NCBI GenBank assembly: GCA_026027325.1
Contig: JAMSLZ010000001.1
Coordinates: forward strand, 4,712,001 to 4,776,000
Source: Actinomucor elegans
Taxonomy: Eukaryota > Mucoromycota > Mucoromycetes > Mucorales > Mucoraceae
Length of the DNA: 64,000 nucleotides
Direction of reading: 5' to 3'
Part shown: positions 35,032 through 46,886 of the stretch, one piece after another
How the letters are laid out: each line of letters begins with the position of its first letter
Position numbering within the stretch: position 1 is the stretch's first letter
The notes under the pieces: model-generated
The model's input: only the letters and a program-made list of their open reading frames with translations
Databases searched by the model: none
Told to the model about the DNA's origin: nothing
Made by a program: the position numbers and the translations under genes

Positions 35032-36678
35032 CTATTTAAAGACACCAGAAGTAGCAAAGATCATAACTACCACGCCCCAGATGAACAAAAGGACTGCCGA
35101 TACGTCTAATAAGCCAAACTTGGGTATACTATCATCCAATATAATAGGCGTTGTAGTGACTTCTTCATCATCATCAAGCATAACATCTTCAGCTGAGGAA
35201 CTCGAAGAAACCGGACATCCGATAAGTGGTGTCTTGATTGTCGCCTCATCGTCGATCACGGTAGAGCTGACAGTGCCTACGACAGCTGGGTACCGTCTTG
35301 TGACTAAACATGCAGCTGCTGGCAAGATATAGGACAAAAAGGTGGCTGCAAATCCACCAACCAAGGCATAAACTTTACCCAATGAACGTACTGTGATACC
35401 CAAGAAAGTTATTGCCAAAAACAAAATGACAGTAACCGTGTAGTGTTGAACATTATTGGGCTGGCGTGTAGCCGTTTCAAAGCCCAGTAGTTTCTGTACT
35501 GCTTCTCTAGTAGGATAAAAGCCCATGCTATGAAAAAATAAAGCAAGTTAATATATATTCTAAATACAATTCGTTGTGTGCACTTACGGAATGGTCAAGA
35601 TCATACTGAAACCAAGTGCAAAACGGCCAATGTTTACTACAAGGTCATCATCTGGAAAGTTCAGAAACAGATTAGGTTGCACGTCTTTTCCGAAACTGAG
35701 ATAACCAATGACAGCAAAGGCAATAGATACTGTCCAACTCATGACGGATGCGAGCGTAGTAGTAATGGTCCATGATTTCACCGTCTGATCCTTGAGACTC
35801 AAAAAGACGCTAAAGCAGATGTGTGAGCATGAAAAAGCAAAAGCGAGGATGCCGAGCGCTCCGAAGATATCAGGACTCTCCCATTCTAAAGGTGCTTCAT
35901 GTGATTTAGCATAAGCTGGTGCGCGAATCAGCAGAGTAAGGATGATGAGAGGTAAGCACAAGACTGATAAAATAGACCATCTGGCTACAGCTCCAATGGA
36001 TCTTGATAAATTGAGAGGAAATACCTATGTATAATATATACGTGTTATTCAATGACTATATATAAATATACACACATATACATATGTATGTGCATGGTAC
36101 ATACAAAGAAAATAGCAATCACTGATATAACAAGTGACCTTTCGGTCAGAGTTGAATATTGAGGAAAGTAGAGCTGCAATAAGACTGGAATTGTATCTCC
36201 AATGACTATTTAACTACTAATCAGAAAATCTGGGGATGACGTTATCTGCATACAGCAACTTACGAATGAAATAACTCACACAAGCGCCAGATGATTGTAC
36301 AAGAATAAGGAAATTTAAGAAATGATAGCCAAAGCGTCCAAACACGTATTCCATAAGTACGGCAAATTTGTAAGAACCTGAACGTTGGCCAGACACAACC
36401 AACATATGAAGACCTAATTGCGAGATAATGGCGACAATAATAGATAAACAGAGAGCCGTCCAAAATCCTGCAAGGTAGATAGCGAACGGTAGGCCAATAA
36501 TACCGGCTCCAACCGTTGAATTGACCAAGTTGAAAGAACATTCAATCTTGGAGCGCGAACCATAGCCAGGTCGATCGGCTTGAAGCAAGTCTCTTTCCGC
36601 TGATGTCAATAGCATGTCATCTTGCTGGATAAGTGCTTGCTTTTTGTGTATAGCTCCATAGGTGGAGGTTTTTGTCAT
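35032..36678 (-). CDS. Vacuolar-type amino acid permease (AAAP/SLC38, Avt family)
   Basis: Four exons in transcript order: 36678-36264, 36205-36105, 36024-35588 and 35527-35032, giving 482 residues. After a 50-residue polar N-terminus with acidic/leucine motifs (for example ERDLLQ) comes the family signature NLVNSTVGAGIIGLPFAI (TM1), then about ten more TM segments. The PMGFYPTRE segment sits before TM9, and the C-terminus carries a polar Ser/Asp-rich loop and a last TM. The closest yeast relatives are Avt5/Avt6/Avt7, proton-coupled exporters of amino acids from the vacuole; the substrate here is not determined by sequence. The start ATG follows directly on the first good context. Confidence 0.87.
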
Positions 36679-38658
36679 TTTTATATATAAAAGAGGAGCG
36701 TAATAAAGAAGGATACTATATTCTTTGTTTGATTAATATAACAAAAAAAAAAGTACACTAAAAGGAAAAGAAATGTGAAAGACTACAGGAATAGGAAAAA
36801 AATTACATGGAAACTATTTTATATTACAGTAGACTCTCGTTGGTTGCCTTTTAAAGACACTATATAAAAAAAAAGCATGATCGGCAATTGGTCAAGATAG
36901 AAACTATCTAATTGGTTTCTCTACAATAGAAATGAGTCATGCGTTGCGCATTCTCACTTCCAAAGTGCCCCTATTTCCTTGATGTACCCTGCTTATTACC
37001 TCACAAAGATCACAGAACGATTGTTATGAAATAAACGTAAAGGTATGACCCAAGCTCATTTTCATTCGCCATGACTGATAATTGCTCAGTACTGTGCAAA
37101 AAATAAACAATCACTGTTTAGGTATTTCGACATCTGATCGATAGCTATTAGAGCAAAGGCTTAGAATTACCATTATAAAATTTATATGTACAAGGGGACC
37201 AATTTTGCGGATAATCACTCAAACGAACGATGGGAATTGAGGCGATGCTGAATTTTAAACTTAAAGATGTAGACATATCATGGTTTATACCATGCATAGC
37301 CTGCTCGTGATTGTATTTACACAAAGATACTGCACGGAAGCAAATGCTCCAAGCAAATAGTATTATCTTTACTGATAAGGATCATATCACGGAAAGAAAA
37401 ACGCAGAGACTTTAGATTACAGCAAAAAAAGGGAAAGACCAATCACTTTTGCAAAGGCCTCTTGGTGTATCAACTATTAGAGCACTAAAGTGATTTCATC
37501 AGATGAAATGACTCATTGCGAGCATGATGAACTCATCGGATGCGACATTAGACCGAGATCACACGCTTCAAATAAAATATTATTCTTCCAATTTTCTAAA
37601 CTAGTATGATTTTGAAAGAGAAAAAAAAAAGCCCGCTTAGTTATATACCAAAAACTAAATATCCTGATATAAAAGATTGCAAGTGCAATACCGTGCTTTG
37701 GATAACTCATCGATTGTGTAGAAAACTAGTTTATCTTTCAAACGATATACATAATACGAAGAAAAGTGTTACATTAGAGGATAAAAAATGCACGATATGT
37801 TGGCGGTCTGCAACAACTTTTCATTACTGTCATATACGCCTTTTAAGATGTTTGTTTATTTAAAGAAAACCACGTTTTAATTGTATAGACATGCAAAATT
37901 ATAATTTTGAACTCGTTTGTTTGTTGAGCTAGATGCAATGGAGGGAAACTATGATGGTGACTGACATTAAATTGTAAAGAGCCAACGGCCAATGAAAAAA
38001 GCAGCGTGTTTTATTATTATAAGTTTCTGTTCAAAAATATACACCTTATAATCAAACTTGAAACTGTAAAAGGCGACAAGGGTAAAATTGGAATAACTTA
38101 AGTTTTTTAATAGAAATAATAGAAAATAGAGTTTTCTGTCCATTGGTATGTGTTATGAAGGACAAAATTTATCATTAACTATTTTTTTAATCAAAAGTAT
38201 CCAGTTCTTGTACACACATGAATAGTTTCAGAACTTGGAAAAAAAAAAAACTCGCTTAGTTTTTATATAGAGCTTAAAATCCAAATCTACACAATTGTTT
38301 ACTATTGAATAGACATAACGATATATTCAAGTCAAGGGCACTGGTACGATAGAGGGCCCATTACAAATTCTCGTCAACCAATGAAAATGCCATGTATAAA
38401 CCTGCTACTGCTATATATTCACCACGAACGCCAGATACGCCGCAGAGGATAAACCAAGTTCATAACGTAGCATGAGTAGGAACGCCAATGATGAATACTG
38501 CTCACCTTATAGGTAACTGATTGCAACAAGCGCCCATATATAGGATGAAACACTATAATAGGACGCATTCTTGTTTTTTTTATTATTTAGCATAATCGTA
38601 TTAGTAAATATTTCGTAATTTCTATAATACACACTTGTACATGACAAAATACTAATCA
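36679..38658. other. Intergenic with a well-preserved repeat copy
   Basis: Two kilobases with one clear dispersed repeat copy (37508-37560). An open stretch at 37606-37863 is Lys-rich and resembles nothing. The left part should hold the Avt-type gene promoter. Confidence 0.5.
37508..37560 (-). repeat. Dispersed repeat copy (best preserved)
   Basis: Reads ATGACTCATTGCGAGCATGA, then TGAACTCATCGGATGCGACA, then TTAGACCGAGATC. All boxes of the consensus are present in minus-strand orientation. Confidence 0.8.
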
Positions 38659-40153
38659 TCATGTTGACATTGCAGAATGACTAGACAAAGCTTTTCTACC
38701 AACCCATGAATACCAGTCCATGTGGGCATTAACTCTGACACATTCTGCAAAAATCATTTCAATACGGTGTCGGTAATCTTCTTGATCTAGGCCTAATTTC
38801 GGGGCGATGAACTCGGCTTTTGTCGCATAGCCGTTTAATATAGATCCAACAAACTCTTGACTCAGTTTACCATCGCTTGCTACATAACAGGGATACATGT
38901 TAGTATCAATCTGTATACAATTATGCACACACATATATATTTACCATAATGAACACGTTTCTTTTTGGATTCAATGACTTGAAAACCTTGAGATTGCAGC
39001 ATGTTTCCGTATTTGGATGCGATGTCAACATCTTGGTTCATACCAACCACAATAGCTTTCACTAAAATACCAAGCCATGATGAGCTAGATCAGTTTATCA
39101 AAAAGATAGAAAGACTTACATGTCTCCATAAAGGATTCTATCATCAGAGTTCCAGTTGGCTATTATAGTGGCGGTTATTATTATGGTTCATGTATTTAAT
39201 GACATGTTTTACCGAATGATCCAACTCTTCAATTCGTACCACACCTTCCGGTTTCAAGACGCGATTAATCTCTGAAAATAGTTTAGGCCATTTTTCTAAA
39301 CTGACAATTGCGCCTGCACATCTCAAATGTATATAGTCAATGGAACTGTCATTGCAAGGGATCCCTTGTGTTAGTACATCGCCATCTTTAAATGTAACAT
39401 TTTGTAAAGCTGGTACATTCTGCATCATTTCGGCTGCTAACTGTACTCCAGTAAAATGACAATCGGGATAATGTGTAGCCATATCCTATTAAATTTCCAT
39501 GTCAGAACATGTGTATGAGATTGAATAATAGTGTTACCATAATCCATGGACCTGAACATATACCCATTTGAATGACACGAGAGCCCTTTTTTAGTGCCGG
39601 TACAATGGCCGGAGTTACATTTCTGTTTCGAATATACATTGTTATATATTATTGCATGCATCAAATCACATCACTTACCCGCCAAACAGTGACTTTAGCG
39701 CGAAATGAAGCTATGATAAAAATGAGTTAAAATGACGTGATTTTGGAATTCATTTTGGCTTACATTGTACTGATACTCTTTTGAATCCCAATCATCAGGC
39801 AGGTAAAAACTTTGAGACTGATGAACAAAACTTGAAATGGCCTCATCATTGTATCGTTGCGTTTCGCTGTAGGAGTTTTTTTGATGTGTTAATGCAGAGG
39901 AATTTGGTAATGAATTATTAATGACAGAGGTGGGCGCAGTAGATAAAGTAGAACGCGATGTGTTGTATTTTTCAAGTGTGAGTGCCTGAAGCGTGTTTGG
40001 GGGCATAGAGGATGGACGTTGAAGTTTGAGCTTTTGCTTATCAATATGGCTTTTGCTTTCTGTCAAGGAACTGCTATTACTATTTGCTGTAGTAAGGGAA
40101 GCTGCTTGTTTAACGGCATACTTTGACTTCTTTTTCGATAATACAGATCCCAT
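38659..40153 (-). CDS. SAM-dependent methyltransferase with N-myristoylation motif
   Basis: Seven exons in transcript order: 40153-39764, 39710-39679, 39622-39538, 39485-39213, 39159-39120, 39061-38945 and 38879-38659, giving 385 residues. The chain begins MGSVLSKKKSK, a near-ideal N-myristoylation site with adjacent basic residues, so it is probably membrane-anchored. About 120 Ser/Thr-rich residues follow. The Rossmann core has motif I as VIQMGICSGPWIMDMA, where the usual glycine pattern of fungal methyltransferases (GCGPGTW) is partly lost. Later come VTFKDGDVL (Asp motif), IDYIHLRCA and INRVLKPEGVVRIEELD (post-motifs). The substrate is unknown. Related fungal proteins include UMTA/LaeA-like methyltransferases, but I claim only the fold. 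Its neighbour on the right is an arrestin-like gene on the same strand. Confidence 0.83.
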
Positions 40154-40522
40154 TTTTCATATAACGTATATAAAAAAGAAGAAGAAAAGAAAAAAGAATA
40201 GTTTATATGTTACATGTTACAATTTTTTTTCATCTTTTTGCCCTGAAAAGTTTTGTAACGGAGATGGCTACCTCGTTGCCTTGTCCTACAATATAAATTA
40301 GTATCAAAATAACATATCCTTTTGTCAATACATGTGAGTAATATTGAAAGCAGTAATATGCTGTTTATAATAATTTTTTTTTTATTTTTATTTTTTTTAC
40401 TATAGAATAGAGTATAATATTATATATAAATTTATATGCATTATATTATATATAATTACAAGATGGTGGTATATCAAAAAATAAGAATGTTTCGGATGAG
40501 TAGATGAATATGGTATTTTTTT
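40154..40522. other. Promoter region of the methyltransferase gene
   Basis: Lies between the methyltransferase start and the stop of the arrestin-like gene, both on the minus strand. It is AT-rich with T-runs and a palindromic ATATTATATATAAATTTATAT-like segment near 40418-40438. No specific site named. Confidence 0.45.
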
Positions 40523-42165
40523 TTAATAGTTATCTTCAAGGAACGGTGAAGGAGGGTTTCCTTCACGAAGAGCATCACGGTAGCTGGGCAACTTATTATA
40601 GTCATCGAAGAAAGGCATGCTGTATTGGTCATCTGGTGTTAACAGCCATTGGTCAAGTTCTTGTCGTACATGGACTTCTCCCACGGGCAGTTGTGCTTGT
40701 TCTTGACTATCAATCGATGAGCGTAATTTAGGTACTGTACCAATCGTCAACGGGAAACTCAGTGACATGTTTCGCTCCTTGCTGCTATCCTTGAATTTGA
40801 CAATCAATCTTAGTTTATGAGTGATTTGTAGAATAGTTGTCGTAATTTGAGGCGAAATATGAGGCAAATCCAACTGTAGATTGAAATCTACGATAAAGAT
40901 TAGTACAGAGTAATAAAAAAAAAAAAAAAAAAAAAAAAGCTTACTCATTTCCTCTCCATCTTGATAGTCTCGCATATCGTGCTTTGTTCCTAATATGTGA
41001 CATGTTAAGAAACACATGAATTAACCAATTGTTTCAACTTACGAGAAAACTTTCGTTGTCGTGGAACCATCCATTCAGAGTATATGTTGTTAAACGTATT
41101 AAAATCACCAGCTCTAATACTATGAAATTTGTTAGTTTTGCACTGTGTCACTTTCTTTTATTGTTCAGCTTACGGGTAGCATTCAGTTTGTTCTAAATAG
41201 TATTCAATCGATTCAATCACAGCATCTTGACAGATCTTTTTGAAACTACAGCTAAAAGAAAAGTTCTTTTTTTGTAAACATGTAAACTTGGACATGCCAA
41301 TCTCATAAGTAATATGTTCTTCTCTGCTTCCACGATAGCGTATACGCGGTACTGAATAAAGTGAATACAAGCTAGGATAAGCATGTCGGTATATTTGAAT
41401 AGGGTTACTGCATCCGAGTAATTGCCGTTTATTTCGCTTTGAAATGACGGTACTCGAACTAGATATCGAATCAACGTCATTGAATTGATCAAGATGGTTA
41501 TACTCAGAAATAATATGTGGTGTTTGTACAGTCATCCGTGATAGTGCAGAAGAGGAGGTTGATGATGATGATGCGCTTTCCTCACTACTGGTGCTGACGC
41601 GTCGAAGTCGCAATGTGTTTAAACGCGCATTCCAATAAGAGACTTTGACGCGTTCGCTAAGTGAATTCAATTTGATTCGAGCGCTTAAATGGTATTGAAT
41701 GGTATGGTGAGGCAGAAAGAGAGAAGGCGGTAACAAATGTACGTTGTTGATCTTTAATATAAACGGCCAAGATGTTTTTCCAATTCCTAATAGTTGCGGT
41801 TCAGTGAATATATCAACGCGTTCATCGGCGATAGTTAAGCTTGCATTAGATTGTCCTAAAGCTTTGCGCGTCATTCTATCTACAAACCCAAGTTCACTTG
41901 GGTCAATGGTGTTCCATTTGTGAAGCGGTATTTCATCTCCAAACTTGGTAGATGAGTGTTCTTGAAAGAAATCTGTGGTGGAAATGACACAGTCGACAAT
42001 ACCTTGAAATTGAACTGAGAGCTGACGTATCTGTATTGGGCGAGTGGCATTGACTTCAACTGTGCCTGATATTGTATAAGATTCATTTGGAAGTGTAGTG
42101 CCATCATCACTGAAGGTGTGTATAGTATCGGTGTCAGGGAAAATATTTAAAGTTAAACAGGACAT
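40523..42165 (-). CDS. Arrestin-like protein (alpha-arrestin type)
   Basis: Four exons in transcript order: 42165-41174, 41119-41043, 40989-40945 and 40887-40523, giving 492 residues. The N-terminal arrestin fold starts with a beta-strand pattern (YTISGTVEVNATRPIQIRQL) and the typical WPF (SWPFILKI) followed by LLPPSLFLPHHTIQYHL. A Ser-rich linker (about 220-260) separates it from the C-terminal arrestin domain (for example ISPQITTTILQITHKLRLIV). The tail has LPSYRDALREGNPPSPFLED, where the P-S-Y resembles the PxY/LPxY Nedd4-type ligase contact of fungal arrestins. Such proteins recruit ubiquitin ligases of the Rsp5 type to membrane transporters. The cargo is not predictable. Confidence 0.8.
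40921..40938. repeat. Poly-A tract inside an intron
   Basis: About 22 consecutive A on the plus strand (about 40917-40938), that is poly-T on the gene strand. It lies just inside the 5' end of the third intron of the arrestin-like gene. Confidence 0.85.
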
Positions 42166-42546
42166 AGCCTATGTATAATATAGATATATAAAATTGAACA
42201 AAGAAAAAGAAAGAAGAACAACGGATCAAATAATCCCTTTTTTTATTATTATTTTTTACATAGCTTATCAAATGTAACTAGCTTGAAAATAGAAAGAAAA
42301 GAAGCCAACAGGCGGACGTTTCCATTATAGTACAGCACTCATAACTGCATGTGATCAAACTGAGCAAAAGAAATGCCATATTAGGTTTGCTTGAGGAACC
42401 GTGTCATGGGCAGAAAGAAGGCTGAGAACTGTATAGTTTTATAAACAACTACTGACATGACACTTGATGAATCAGAGTTGACTTTTATGCATTAATCACA
42501 TTTGATCGACTCAATCCAGAGCCTAGGTAAGCCTGGAAGCAGTGCC

Positions 42547-42592
42547 TAAAAAAAATAAAAAATAAAAAATAAAAAAAAAAATAAATAAAAAA
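42547..42592. repeat. (A5-6 T)n imperfect microsatellite
   Basis: Irregular AAAAAT-type units; a second one with AAAAAAAT units lies at about 44621-44655. Confidence 0.8.
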
Positions 42593-43736
42593 AAACCTAA
42601 AAAGTGTAGCGCCTAATCCACCTCATAAATTCTTATCTGTACTTCCTGTCTACAAAATACTTGTGTTCTAAACGTGATTCGTTATTGTTTCAACAAGTTG
42701 CATGCAAAATTTATTTTCTCTTGTTTCCTTTACAGTGACACTTGCTCATCATGTGAGAAGCACGTTGGATATATCATGTCTCAGTTTGTTAGTGATTTAC
42801 CGCATAATCCAACTCTTAAAACGAAAGTACTTGACTGTGTTACACTAGTTCATATTATGTGTCTAATAAATAACAAGCGAGGGAGTAACCATTCCCTTTA
42901 TACAACCTAGTATTGCAGATCAATATAAATGGAAGCATGGATATATTTGGTTTCAATGTATCTAGCTGACATATGGATACTATTTGTACATCGAAATGTA
43001 TTCTCAGAAGATGTTTCTCAAGTTTAATTCCAAAGGTGTCTAGGTACTTATTTTTTTGTCAGACGGCTCATGTATTACTAGCACAGAGGGTTACCATAAT
43101 AACGTAATATAGAGATTAGTGCTTGTTTTAAAATACTAAAGACTCGAGACGGATGGATCGGATACTTTTTTGCATGAAGCGGAGACCTAAATGATTCGCC
43201 TCAAAAAAGAAGCTAATCAAAAAGCGAAGGGGTCAAACGCAAATTCACAAATATGAACTAAATAACCATCCTAACTAGGATTTTATCAAATATACAAATG
43301 CATTCTGAGTATGTAGAGGTGAAACAACTGTGATATTTCCACGTCTCATGTCAATTTTCTAACCGCCATTCTTTAAAAAAACAATATGGAGACCATGTAT
43401 CCCTAAAAATTAAAAATGATCCGTCTAGAAGGTGATGAGTAGAAAATGAAGTTCTAAAGCGGTAAGTAAATTCGAAGCTAATATAATCATTTATCGAATG
43501 GCATATAATTTTTATTAAAATCAATAGAAAAAGCTTGCTACAGAAAGCGAAAATACGAATTAATTGGCGCTCATCTGCTTACTGTGCGTTCTCACCGCAA
43601 TCATATAATCTCAAAGACTTTTGTCTAGATCATTAAGGGCTAATACTTTAACATTCCATTGACCAGCAAGTTCAATGTTCTTCAATAAATCGTAGTCTAT
43701 CAACCACTGTCAATGCCTCATAAACGAAACAAGAAT

Positions 43737-43765
43737 GATCCCATCAGTGTCGCATCAGAGACAGT
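43737..43765 (+). repeat. Dispersed repeat copy (half-element)
   Basis: Reads GATCCCATCAGTGTCGCATC, then AGAGACAG. It resembles the copy at 62624-62660 (GATCCCAGC, then ATGTCGCATCAGAGA) more than the others, suggesting a subfamily. Confidence 0.5.
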
Positions 43766-44546
43766 ATAGGATCGCCATAAAGTAGAAAAATTAAATGACG
43801 CTTTGTCTGCAGTAATGACAATATTAGTACATAACATTGCATAAGCCGAAACTTAATACATCATCGTGATTTTCCCTCGACAAACACCCGCAATTTTGAG
43901 ATACTTTGCTGGTCTATTAACAGCACCGTTAAATAGATATATAGCCGAATTTATCCGTTGAAGCAAATAATCATTGGTGAAAGCGGTTGTAATTAAACTT
44001 TTACTCTATATACTACGGCAACTGGTAAAACTTTTTTTTTTTTTTTTAAAAAAAAAGCAAATATGGTTTGAGCTGTCAAGAAATAATGGGAAAGGCGCTC
44101 ATGCAAGTCGATTAGCACCATTTCTAGATGCATATGATCGGAATATCAATAGTACATCAACCACTAACTAGATTGAGGGACCACCCGCATACCTTTAGAA
44201 TGTATTCTGCAAAGTTTTGACCTTGTTTTTCTATTTAAAAAAGTAACTTGCTTTTTAGAACAATAGCTTTTGTGTCAAAAATTCTCAAGAATAATAGCAG
44301 ACTCAAAATCAATCCTCTGCTATTTAAATTCATGGTCTAATGGCCATGGATCTACCTACTGCATGTGATAAAATTCACAATACATATGGTATTTAAGAAC
44401 CCTGGTTTGATTAGCAATGGGTCAAGGCAATCAGAGATGATTAGCGCCTAAGAAAATTTGAGATAAAAGTACAGACCTTCAGGTGCTTGCGCTTGGAATT
44501 TCAGTAAAGTTAATGTTGATGAGCTTCTAAACAAAGACTTTAATAA

Positions 44547-44612
44547 ATGTAGCAGCTCATTCGGAACAGATACTATGTAGTTATCTGATGCCACATTAAA
44601 TAGAGAGTCAAT
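44547..44612 (-). repeat. Dispersed repeat copy (both halves)
   Basis: Reads AATGTAGCAGCTCATTCGGA, then AACAGATACTATGTAGTTAT, then CTGATGCCACATTAAATAGA. Order and orientation fit; the CCGAGATC end is lost. Confidence 0.7.
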
Positions 44613-45458
44613 GAGAACTAAAATAAAAAAAATAAAAAAAATAAAAAAAAAAAAGTTAAGGCCCAAAAATTTTCAAATGCCACTTTTTAATGGGAGTGAA
44701 AACGGCATTCAGTAAGCGTAATTCATTAATAATAATGTAAACTTAATGTATTAAGAAGTATGCAGCAATATTTTAATTACATAAAATCCAAAAATAAACC
44801 TTTTATAAAGGTAGATCAATGAGCGCAATAAAAATAATAAATTAGTTTCACACTATTAAATGCGCTGTTTAATTCTGCATGAATGTTAAAACTAGCACTG
44901 CGTATCAGCAGGCTGTGAGTGATAAAAGTGAGTTAAAGTATAGGCCGATTTTTCAAGTAAGTGTCAAAAACATCAATACATAGGTATTTTGGGCTGTAAA
45001 TGAAGCTAGATTATACTCCTTGAATTTAATATACTTTTATCCCATTAAAACACAATTTAAAGGTAATCTACCATTTGGATGCAGGTACTCGATCAATATC
45101 AGATGAATAGCGAGATCTAATGACACTTTTAAATATCATTTTCAGTTGTATAACTTTTTTTTTTTTTTTGACTTTGTTGGTGATCTGTACTTGAAGAGTA
45201 TCAGCGCTTTATTTACGAAAGTTGATACTCATATTCGTAACATATATGTTAGTTGAAGGCGTATGTATCTAAAAGACATATGTTGGACAAGAGTGTTTAT
45301 TCATTTTATAAATCTGAACTTGTAAAAAGCTGAATCATAGCACCGATATTAATGACACTGTTAGAATTAGACAAAGTTTCAATTTCGATGAAACGTTTAA
45401 AAAGATGTAATAAAGCTTCTCATAAATATATAAATCAATTCCAAGTGCAAATTATTTA

Positions 45459-45484
45459 TAACATGCGACATCAAACCGCGATCA
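45459..45484 (-). repeat. Dispersed repeat copy (half-element)
   Basis: Reads ACATGCGACATCAAACCGCG, then ATCAA. Confidence 0.5.
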
Positions 45485-45640
45485 ATCCAATGATCTGATG
45501 ATCAATAATAGATCTAGTGTATGCGGATGTGTGTGAATTGTATACTATTTATTTCAATCATTAATACCATTAAACATTAATTATGTTCCAGTAAAGTAAT
45601 TAGCCTAGTAGGTTTGCCATTCCTTTCTGTACATGTATCA

Positions 45641-45690
45641 TTATGACCAGATGCAACAATTGATCATTGATCGATCGAGAAATCGACACA
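45641..45690 (-). repeat. Dispersed repeat copy (degenerate)
   Basis: ACCAGATGCAACAATTGATC is followed by TTGATCGATCGAG, which resembles the core plus its GATCGATC flank. The assignment is weak. Confidence 0.35.
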
Positions 45691-45797
45691 TTAATAGTTT
45701 TTTGGTTATATCATACAACCAACCATTAACCGACAATATACTCAAATACTTTAATTAAATAATGATTGGTGATTACAGTAACTTGTTTTTAACATGG

Positions 45798-45831
45798 ACT
45801 GATCATCAAATGTGACATTATACCGGAATGG
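45798..45831 (-). repeat. Dispersed repeat copy (half-element)
   Basis: Reads ACTGATCATCAAATGTGACA, then TTATACCGGAATG. Confidence 0.55.
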
Positions 45832-46756
45832 ATTGAGAGTTGCAATGTTAAAACGAAAAAAAAAAGGTATATCAAAATTTTCAGATCAGCACTATAGCGA
45901 GATATGAAAGCCTTGTTTGCTAATAGGGGGACTGTTTAGCAAATTTAAGCGGGGTTGCGCTTGAGCCTCATGGTAATTCCTCGGCCTAAATTTGGTTACA
46001 CGGCTCTTGTGAGCATTTATAAGTCAAAAAAAAAAGCACCAATAAATACATTGAACAATAGTATACAGAGTCATTAATTTTAGTACCTACTATAAATTTA
46101 ATTGTCTTCAGTTTTCAAAGGCATAAATGATATATGCAGACTGTTATCGGCTTATCCCCTCATACATGTATTTTGGCATTAATCTCGTTCACCAATAAAA
46201 ATGTCTAAATGGTAATCTTTGTCTCGCCATTGGTCAATAAAAAAGGTTTCAAAAAATCAGTAAATTAAGGCCTGTCCTTTAATTATTCAAACTTTTGGTC
46301 AAATTTTTTAACTGTAGAAGGCCCACTTTGGAGACATTATTTTAATATCAAAGCATTATGCATGTTAAAAGGTATTATTTAACTATTTTGTTCATATTTC
46401 TTATGTAAATACAAAAATGCCAGGTTTTAACTTTAAAAACAAAATACCAAGAAATTATATAGGAATCAAAATAATTTATATTTTAAATAATGAAAAATGG
46501 TGTGATATTTACATCAGTCAAAGTGCAATTGTATTTGCCACCTATTTTACTAGCACACTATCTATTGATTCCAAGGTTTCCATTATACAAAAAGCCCTAT
46601 TAAAATAAAATAATTAGAAATTTGGGAACTGGAGAAATTGGTTTCCAAAATCTTCTGGTTGAATCGCAGCCGCCCAATCAATAATCTTGCTCGCGGACTC
46701 CGAGGTCGACCTAAAATGACGTACAGGTCTGGTCTGACTGAAATTTTTTTCCCTCT

Positions 46757-46770
46757 GGATATATAAAACC
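46757..46770 (+). promoter_or_regulatory. TATA-like box of the WNK gene
   Basis: GGATATATAAAACC lies about 120 bp before the ATG and is followed by a long pyrimidine-rich (CT) tract up to the start. This is a typical fungal core promoter layout, inferred from position only. Confidence 0.5.
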
Positions 46771-46886
46771 CACTCTTTTTTTTCTGCTTTCTTGGTTCTT
46801 ACTCTATCCCTCACTCTTTCCTTCGTTGTCTTCTCACTTCTCTCCTTTCACTTTACTTTTTTCTGATTTCTCTTCTTTAAACAACA

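Larger units (their letters stand above)
42166..46886. other. 4.7-kb intergenic region rich in repeat copies
   Basis: The largest repeat cluster of the window: copies at about 43737-43765, 44547-44612, 45459-45484, 45641-45690 and 45798-45831. Also A-rich microsatellites near 42547-42592 and 44621-44655. No protein-coding gene is supported. The right end contains the WNK gene promoter. Confidence 0.5.
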
